DNA of 26,042 nucleotides from Bacteroidia bacterium (GTDB lineage: Bacteria; Bacteroidota; Bacteroidia; Flavobacteriales; Flavobacteriaceae), in contig JAUIJW010000006.1 in NCBI GenBank assembly GCA_030431085.1, positions 1 through 26,042 of the forward strand, given 5' to 3'. The position numbers and the translations under genes are program-made. Under the pieces are notes generated by a model. That model saw nothing but the letters and a program-made list of their open reading frames with translations. It searched no databases and was not told the origin of the DNA. This document shows, one piece after another, positions 21,494-26,042 of this stretch; the stretch's first letter is position 1; the number at the start of each line of letters is the position of its first letter.

Positions 21494-22635
21494 TGAAATT
21501 TTTAAGAACACAATTAGATAAATTTAAACCTCACTTTGAAAAAGGAGGTAAGTTAGAAAAGTATGCACCAGCGTTTAATGGTATAGATACATTACTTTTT
21601 GTGCCAAATCATACTGCCAAAAGAGGTGCTCATATTAGAGATGGCGTTGATTTAAAAAGGGTTATGATTACTGTGGTAATTGCCCTAATGCCAGCACTAC
21701 TTTTTGGTATTTGGAATATTGGATACCAAAATATGGGAGCGGGTCAAGGATTTATGGACTACTTTCTTTTTGGATTGGTGAGATTTTTACCGATGCTTAT
21801 CGTTTCGTATGGTGTAGGTCTAGCTATAGAATTTGCCTATGCTATTTTTAGAGGGCATGAAGTAAATGAGGGATACCTGGTTACAGGATTATTAATCCCA
21901 ATGATTATGCCTATAGATTTACCGTTATGGATGTTAGCCATATCAGTAGTATTTGCGGTTATTATAGGTAAAGAAGCATTTGGTGGTACCGGAATGAACA
22001 TTCTAAATCCAGCCTTAGTAGCAAGAGCTTTTGCTTTGTTTTCTTATGCACCTTATATGTCTGGTAATACCGTTTGGGTTGCAGATTCTGTGGCCGATGG
22101 TGTGTCGGGCGAAACCATCTTAGGAACCTTAGGCGCCAATCAAGTACCAACAACAAGTGTAATAGATATGTTTATTGGTACTATACCAGGATCTATTGGA
22201 GAAACATCGGTGTTAATGATTTTAATAGGCGCTGCAATTCTATTAATTACGGGTATAGGAAGTTGGAGAATTATGCTTTCCACATTAATTGGAGGTGCCC
22301 TTATGGGATTGTTATTAAATGCTATAGGTAGTACAACCAATGAGTTGTTTAACTTCCCTTGGTGGCAACATTTATTAGTAGGAGGTTTTGCTTTCGGATT
22401 GGTTTTTATGGCGACAGACCCTGTATCGGCCGCACAAACTAATAAAGGAAAATGGATCTATGGGTTTATCATAGGATTAATGGCCATATTGATTAGAGTA
22501 GTTAACCCAACACTTCCAGAAGGTATGATGATGGCGATTCTATTTATGAACGTATTTGCACCTACCATTGACCATTATGTGATTCAGGCAAACGTTAAAA
22601 AGAGAAAAAAGAGATTACTTAAAGTAAAAGCATAA
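21493..22635 (+). CDS. nqrB: Na+-NQR subunit B (membrane, covalent FMN)
   Basis: Integral membrane subunit that carries covalent FMN and riboflavin and forms the core of the sodium path. 380 residues with about nine or ten hydrophobic helices. The family blocks AKRGAHIRDGVDLKRVM (42-58), EAFGGTGMNILNPALVARAF (161-180) and MATDPVSAAQTNKGKWIYG are present. The covalent FMN site is expected at Thr208 in ADGVSGETILG (201-211); the commonly cited motif is SGAT, so Glu207 in place of Ala is a difference to note. The ApbE-type flavin transferase needed to attach FMN is not in the window and may lie past the right edge. Starts on the last base of the nqrA stop. Confidence 0.94.
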   Translation: MKFLRTQLDKFKPHFEKGGKLEKYAPAFNGIDTLLFVPNHTAKRGAHIRDGVDLKRVMITVVIALMPALLFGIWNIGYQNMGAGQGFMDYFLFGLVRFLPMLIVSYGVGLAIEFAYAIFRGHEVNEGYLVTGLLIPMIMPIDLPLWMLAISVVFAVIIGKEAFGGTGMNILNPALVARAFALFSYAPYMSGNTVWVADSVADGVSGETILGTLGANQVPTTSVIDMFIGTIPGSIGETSVLMILIGAAILLITGIGSWRIMLSTLIGGALMGLLLNAIGSTTNELFNFPWWQHLLVGGFAFGLVFMATDPVSAAQTNKGKWIYGFIIGLMAILIRVVNPTLPEGMMMAILFMNVFAPTIDHYVIQANVKKRKKRLLKVKA

Positions 22636-22641
22636 GACATT

Positions 22642-23337
22642 ATGGATAGAAATAGTAACGCATATACATTTATTTTTGCCATTGTAATGGTTATTGTAGT
22701 AGCCGCAGCACTAGCATTTACAGCCACTACATTAAAGCCTATACAGGCAGAGAACGTTAGGAATGAAAAAATGCAAAATATTCTTTCTACTATTGGTGTA
22801 GATGTAGATAGAACAGAAGCCTCTAATACATTTGAAGAGTTTGTTAAAGAAAAATTGGCCTTAAAGTCAGATGGTTCGGTAGATGAAAACACAGATGCCT
22901 TTGCTATTGATTTAAAGAAAGAATTAGCCAAAGATAAAAACGATCAACGTTACCCAATTTATATTGCCGAAAAAGATGGTAAAAAGTTTTATGTGGTGCC
23001 TTTGTATGGTGCTGGTCTTTGGGATGCCATTTGGGGATACATTGCCTTAGCGGATGATGAAAACACTATTGTAGGCGCCTCATTTGATCACAAAGGAGAA
23101 ACTCCTGGTTTAGGTGCAGAGATTAACCAATCTTGGTACGAAGATCAATACATCGGAAAAACAATATTTGATGAGAGCGGTAACTTTGTATCAGTAAAAG
23201 CAGTAAAAGGCGGTGCGCCTTCTGGAGATCAACATGGAGTAGATGCAATTTCTGGTGGAACCATTACATCAGACGGTATAACGGCTATGTTAGATGAGAG
23301 ATTAAGAAATTATTTACCATATTTTAAAAACAATTAA
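22642..23337 (+). CDS. nqrC: Na+-NQR subunit C (periplasmic FMN subunit)
   Basis: 231 residues: one N-terminal membrane anchor (about 9-29), then a periplasmic FMN-binding domain. The flavinylation site is Thr207 in VDAISGGTITSDG; here SGGT replaces the commonly cited SGAT. Other family blocks are YVVPLYGAGLWDAIWGYIAL (117-136) and FDHKGETPGLGAEI (148-161). It receives an electron within the Nqr complex. It begins 6 bases after nqrB and ends 2 bases before nqrD. Confidence 0.94.
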   Translation: MDRNSNAYTFIFAIVMVIVVAAALAFTATTLKPIQAENVRNEKMQNILSTIGVDVDRTEASNTFEEFVKEKLALKSDGSVDENTDAFAIDLKKELAKDKNDQRYPIYIAEKDGKKFYVVPLYGAGLWDAIWGYIALADDENTIVGASFDHKGETPGLGAEINQSWYEDQYIGKTIFDESGNFVSVKAVKGGAPSGDQHGVDAISGGTITSDGITAMLDERLRNYLPYFKNN

Positions 23338-23339
23338 TT

Positions 23340-24011
23340 ATGGCAAGCGAAAAAGAAGCATTGTTTTCACAAAAAAACAAAAGACTATTATTAGATCCCT
23401 TAAATGATGATAACCCAATTACTGTACAGGTATTAGGAATTTGTTCTGCTCTGGCCATTACGGTGCAATTGAAACCTGCTATTGTAATGTCTATAGCCGT
23501 AATGTTTGTATTGGTATTTGGTAACCTTATAGTGTCTTTATTAAGAAATCTAATTCCGAATAGAATTAGAATTATTGTGCAATTAATTATTGTAGCTTTC
23601 CTTGTGATTTTAGTAGATCAGGTGTTAAAGGCTTATGCTTATGATGTGAGTAAAGAACTTTCCGTTTTTGTAGGTTTAATTATTACGAATTGTATTATTA
23701 TGGGTCGGTTTGAGGCTTTTGCCTTGGGTAATGGCCCTTGGAAATCTATTCTAGATGGTATAGGTAATACTATTGGTTATGCTGTAATTTTAATTGTTGT
23801 AGCGTTTTTTAGAGAACTATTAGGCTCTGGAAAATTAATGGGCTATGAAGTTTTAGGACATAAGGCGAAGACGGTGGCAGAATCTACAGGACTTTACCAT
23901 TTGGGTTATGAAAATAATGGGTTTATGATGTTATCGCCAATGGCGTTAATAACTGTTGGAATCCTAATTTGGTTCCAAAGATCAAAGAACAGAAAATTAA
24001 TTGAAGACTAA
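23340..24011 (+). CDS. nqrD: Na+-NQR subunit D
   Basis: 223-residue integral membrane subunit, six hydrophobic helices. It pairs with NqrE as an inverted-topology homologue. The cysteines expected to hold the intramembrane iron centre are Cys35 (LGICSALAIT) and Cys118 (IITNCIIMGRFEAFA). PWKSILDGIGNTIGYAVIL and FFRELLGSGKLMG are further family signatures. It is distinguished from the homologous RnfE by the operon context with nqrA. 29 bases separate it from nqrE. Confidence 0.93.
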   Translation: MASEKEALFSQKNKRLLLDPLNDDNPITVQVLGICSALAITVQLKPAIVMSIAVMFVLVFGNLIVSLLRNLIPNRIRIIVQLIIVAFLVILVDQVLKAYAYDVSKELSVFVGLIITNCIIMGRFEAFALGNGPWKSILDGIGNTIGYAVILIVVAFFRELLGSGKLMGYEVLGHKAKTVAESTGLYHLGYENNGFMMLSPMALITVGILIWFQRSKNRKLIED

Positions 24012-24040
24012 TTTAGAATTATCTATATAAAAATTATCCC

Positions 24041-24658
24041 ATGGAAGTATTAGGAAGTTTATTTGTACGTAGCATCTTTATAGATAATATGGTCTTTGCC
24101 TATTTTCTAGGAATGTGCTCATACCTAGCAGTTTCAAAAACTGTAAAAACAGCTGTTGGTTTAGGTGCCGCAGTAATATTTGTATTGACCATAACAGTTC
24201 CTGTAAACTATTTGCTAGACACTTATATTTTAAGAGAAGGTGCTTTAGTTTGGCTAGGGCCAGAATATGCTAATATCGATTTAAGTTTTTTAAGCTTTAT
24301 CATGTTTATTGCTGTAATTGCCTCAATGGTGCAGTTGGTTGAAATGATTGTAGAAAGATTCGCACCAGCATTGTACAGTGCTTTAGGAATATTTTTACCT
24401 CTTATTGCTGTAAACTGTGCAATTTTAGGAGGATCGTTATTTATGCAGCAAAAGAACTTTATTACGGTTACAGAATCAGCTGTATACGGATTAGGTTCTG
24501 GTATCGGTTGGTTTTTAGCCATTTTAGCTATAGCTTCTATTAGAGAAAAAATATCATATTCAAATGTGCCTAAACCGTTAAAAGGACTTGGTATTACATT
24601 TATCATTACAGGTTTAATGGCCATTGCCTTTATGAGTTTTTCAGGAATAAAATTATAA
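24041..24658 (+). CDS. nqrE: Na+-NQR subunit E
   Basis: 205-residue integral membrane subunit, six helices, homologous to NqrD and RnfA. The iron-centre cysteines are Cys26 (YFLGMCSYLAVS) and Cys125 (LIAVNCAILGG). The N-terminal VRSIFIDNMVFAYFLGMC and GLGSGIGWFLAI are typical. It lies between nqrD and nqrF, 24 bases before the latter. Confidence 0.93.
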   Translation: MEVLGSLFVRSIFIDNMVFAYFLGMCSYLAVSKTVKTAVGLGAAVIFVLTITVPVNYLLDTYILREGALVWLGPEYANIDLSFLSFIMFIAVIASMVQLVEMIVERFAPALYSALGIFLPLIAVNCAILGGSLFMQQKNFITVTESAVYGLGSGIGWFLAILAIASIREKISYSNVPKPLKGLGITFIITGLMAIAFMSFSGIKL

Positions 24659-24682
24659 TCACAGCAGAACAAACAATAAAGA

Positions 24683-25975
24683 ATGAATGCAATTGTAGCA
24701 AGTATCGTTTTTTCACTAGTATTAATACTCATATTGGTAACTGTATTATTGGTCGCCAAAGCAAAATTATTACCATCAGGTAAAGTGAAAATATTAATTA
24801 ACGATGAAAAAGAAATAGAGGTTGATACAGGAAGTACCCTATTAACTACTTTAGGAAATGAAAAAATATTTTTACCGTCTGCTTGCGGTGGTGGTGGTAC
24901 CTGTTTGCAGTGCGAATGCCATGTATTAGAAGGTGGTGGAGAACCTTTACCAACAGAAGTTCCAAACTTTACTAGAAAAGAATTGGCTGCGGGAGCTCGT
25001 TTGGGTTGTCAAGTAAAGGTAAAAGAAGATATGAAAATAACGGTACCAGAAGAAATTTTTGGTATTAAGAAATTTGAAGCTACCGTAGTAAGAAATTATA
25101 ACGTGGCCTCATTTATTAAAGAATTTGTGGTAGAGTTACCAGAAGATATGGATTATAAACCTGGAGGTTATATCCAAATTGAAATACCAAATACAGAGGT
25201 TAACTATGCCGATATAGATATTACTGCGCATCCGGATGAGCATCCTGGTGAACCTGAAAAGTTTAAACTTGAATGGGATAAATTTAATTTATGGCCATTG
25301 AAGATGAAGAATACCGAAACTGTAGAAAGAGCTTACTCTATGGCTTCTTATCCTGCAGAAGGTCGTGAAATTATGCTTAATGTAAGAATTGCTACACCGC
25401 CATGGGATCGTGCTAAAAACGGTTGGATGGATGTAAACCCTGGAGTTGCGTCGTCGTATATATTTAGTAAAAAACCAGGAGATAAGGTTATTGTGTCTGG
25501 ACCATACGGTGAATTCTTTATCAATGAGTCTGAGGCAGAAATGTTATATGTAGGTGGTGGAGCTGGTATGGCACCAATGCGTTCTCACTTATATCACTTA
25601 TTTAAAACCCTTCAAACCGGTAGAAAAGTAACATATTGGTATGGTGGTAGATCTAAACGCGAGCTGTTTTACATGGATCATTTTAGAGATTTGGAAAAAG
25701 AGTTTCCAAACTTTAAGTTCTACGTAGTGTTATCAGAGCCTCTTGAAGAAGATAATTGGAAAGAGAAAAAAGATATTCATGATGAGTCTGGAGATGGTTT
25801 CTTAGGATTTGTACACCAAGCCGTAATAGATCAATATTTATCGATTCATGATGCACCAGAAGATATTGAATTATATTTCTGTGGCCCACCTATGATGAAC
25901 GTGGCCGTACAGAAGATGGGCGAGGATTTTGGTATCCCAGATGAAAACATAAGGTTTGACGATTTTGGGGGCTAA
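24683..25975 (+). CDS. nqrF: Na+-NQR subunit F (NADH-oxidising, FAD and 2Fe-2S)
   Basis: The electron entry subunit: takes a hydride from NADH onto FAD, then passes electrons through a 2Fe-2S cluster. 430 residues. An N-terminal membrane anchor (about 4-26) is followed by a ferredoxin domain with cluster ligands Cys68, Cys74, Cys77 and Cys109, an FAD-binding domain with RAYSMASYP (216-224), and an NADH-binding domain with YVGGGAGMAPMRSH (289-302) and FCGPPMMN (399-406, with Cys400). All cofactor residues seen in characterised NqrF are present. It is the last operon gene visible; apbE or nqrM, if present, would be past the right edge. Confidence 0.95.
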   Translation: MNAIVASIVFSLVLILILVTVLLVAKAKLLPSGKVKILINDEKEIEVDTGSTLLTTLGNEKIFLPSACGGGGTCLQCECHVLEGGGEPLPTEVPNFTRKELAAGARLGCQVKVKEDMKITVPEEIFGIKKFEATVVRNYNVASFIKEFVVELPEDMDYKPGGYIQIEIPNTEVNYADIDITAHPDEHPGEPEKFKLEWDKFNLWPLKMKNTETVERAYSMASYPAEGREIMLNVRIATPPWDRAKNGWMDVNPGVASSYIFSKKPGDKVIVSGPYGEFFINESEAEMLYVGGGAGMAPMRSHLYHLFKTLQTGRKVTYWYGGRSKRELFYMDHFRDLEKEFPNFKFYVVLSEPLEEDNWKEKKDIHDESGDGFLGFVHQAVIDQYLSIHDAPEDIELYFCGPPMMNVAVQKMGEDFGIPDENIRFDDFGG

Positions 25976-26021
25976 TTAATTGGCTACTTTTCTCAATAAT
26001 ACATAACATTAATTTAATAAG

Positions 26022-26042
26022 CAGTGATTTTTTTAGTCACTG
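26022..26042. repeat. Hairpin-forming sequence cut by the right edge
   Basis: CAGTGA (26022-26027) and TCACTG (26037-26042) are exact inverted repeats with a T-rich loop (TTTTTTTAG). The second arm ends on the last base, so the stem may extend and a U-tract may follow. It starts 46 bases after the nqrF stop and could be a terminator, but this cannot be decided from the window. Confidence 0.3.

Noticed and set aside
22584..22931. Minus-strand open frame of 115 codons across the nqrB/nqrC junction
   Set aside because: Antisense to intact nqrC with no recognisable domain; its Ser/Phe-rich sequence is what the reverse of Lys/Glu- and Ala-rich codons gives.
24223..24759. Long open frame (178 codons) on the minus strand across nqrE
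   Set aside because: It is antisense to a well-supported gene, and its translation is low in complexity and has no family features. Such frames arise from codon bias in AT-rich genes.
24892..24901. Short G-rich run (GGTGGTGGTGG) in nqrF considered as a G-quadruplex or repeat
   Set aside because: It encodes the conserved CGGGGTC ferredoxin loop; glycine codons explain it.

Overview
The window is AT-rich chromosomal DNA from a member of the Bacteroidota, most likely a flavobacterium (Flavobacteriaceae). The case rests on three things. There is a type IX secretion plug-like protein next to a complete Na+-NQR operon. The families present (DUF4251, the BrxA/BrxB-type bacilliredoxin, the two-lobed retropepsin-PDZ protein) are typical of the phylum. 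Several genes are preceded by the Bacteroidota -7 element TAnnTTTG rather than by E. coli-type promoters. I see no tRNA, rRNA, insertion sequence, CRISPR array or phage, and no gene is visibly broken. No stretch longer than 300 bases lacks a gene.

Layout. Bases 2-376 hold the 3' end of a repetitive, surface- or fibre-like protein. Bases 397-6904 hold a complete tryptophan unit: a promoter, a 19-residue leader peptide with three consecutive Trp codons that is too short for ordinary gene calling, an attenuator terminator ending against the start codon, then trpE-G-D-C-F-B-A with 1-3 base gaps or an overlap. A membrane-bound NtrY-like histidine kinase and an enoyl-CoA hydratase follow on the same strand. 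Bases 9221-12571 are mixed housekeeping genes: an HD phosphohydrolase, a bacilliredoxin, a TerB/DnaJ protein, a membrane-associated methyltransferase and a TrmH-family RNA methyltransferase. Bases 12579-16886 on the minus strand look like one operon: a fusion of a dicarboxylate/cation symporter with an ABC-type solute-binding domain, then a metallophosphoesterase, then a secreted aspartic protease-like protein with a PDZ domain. thiL is divergent from it. Two exported proteins follow on the minus strand (DUF4251 and the type IX plug), and the window ends with nqrA-B-C-D-E-F.

How the parts work together. The trp genes encode all steps from chorismate to tryptophan, and the leader makes expression answer to charged tRNA-Trp: ribosome stalling at the Trp codons frees a segment that can pair with the terminator loop. 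TrpE also keeps the LLES-type feedback-inhibition motif. Na+-NQR oxidises NADH and pumps sodium, giving the gradient that a sodium-coupled carrier in the same window could use.

The two items I would follow first are the trp leader attenuator and the symporter/solute-binding fusion, whose ion- and substrate-binding signature motifs are strongly altered. I did not find a clearly new multi-gene defence or mobile system.
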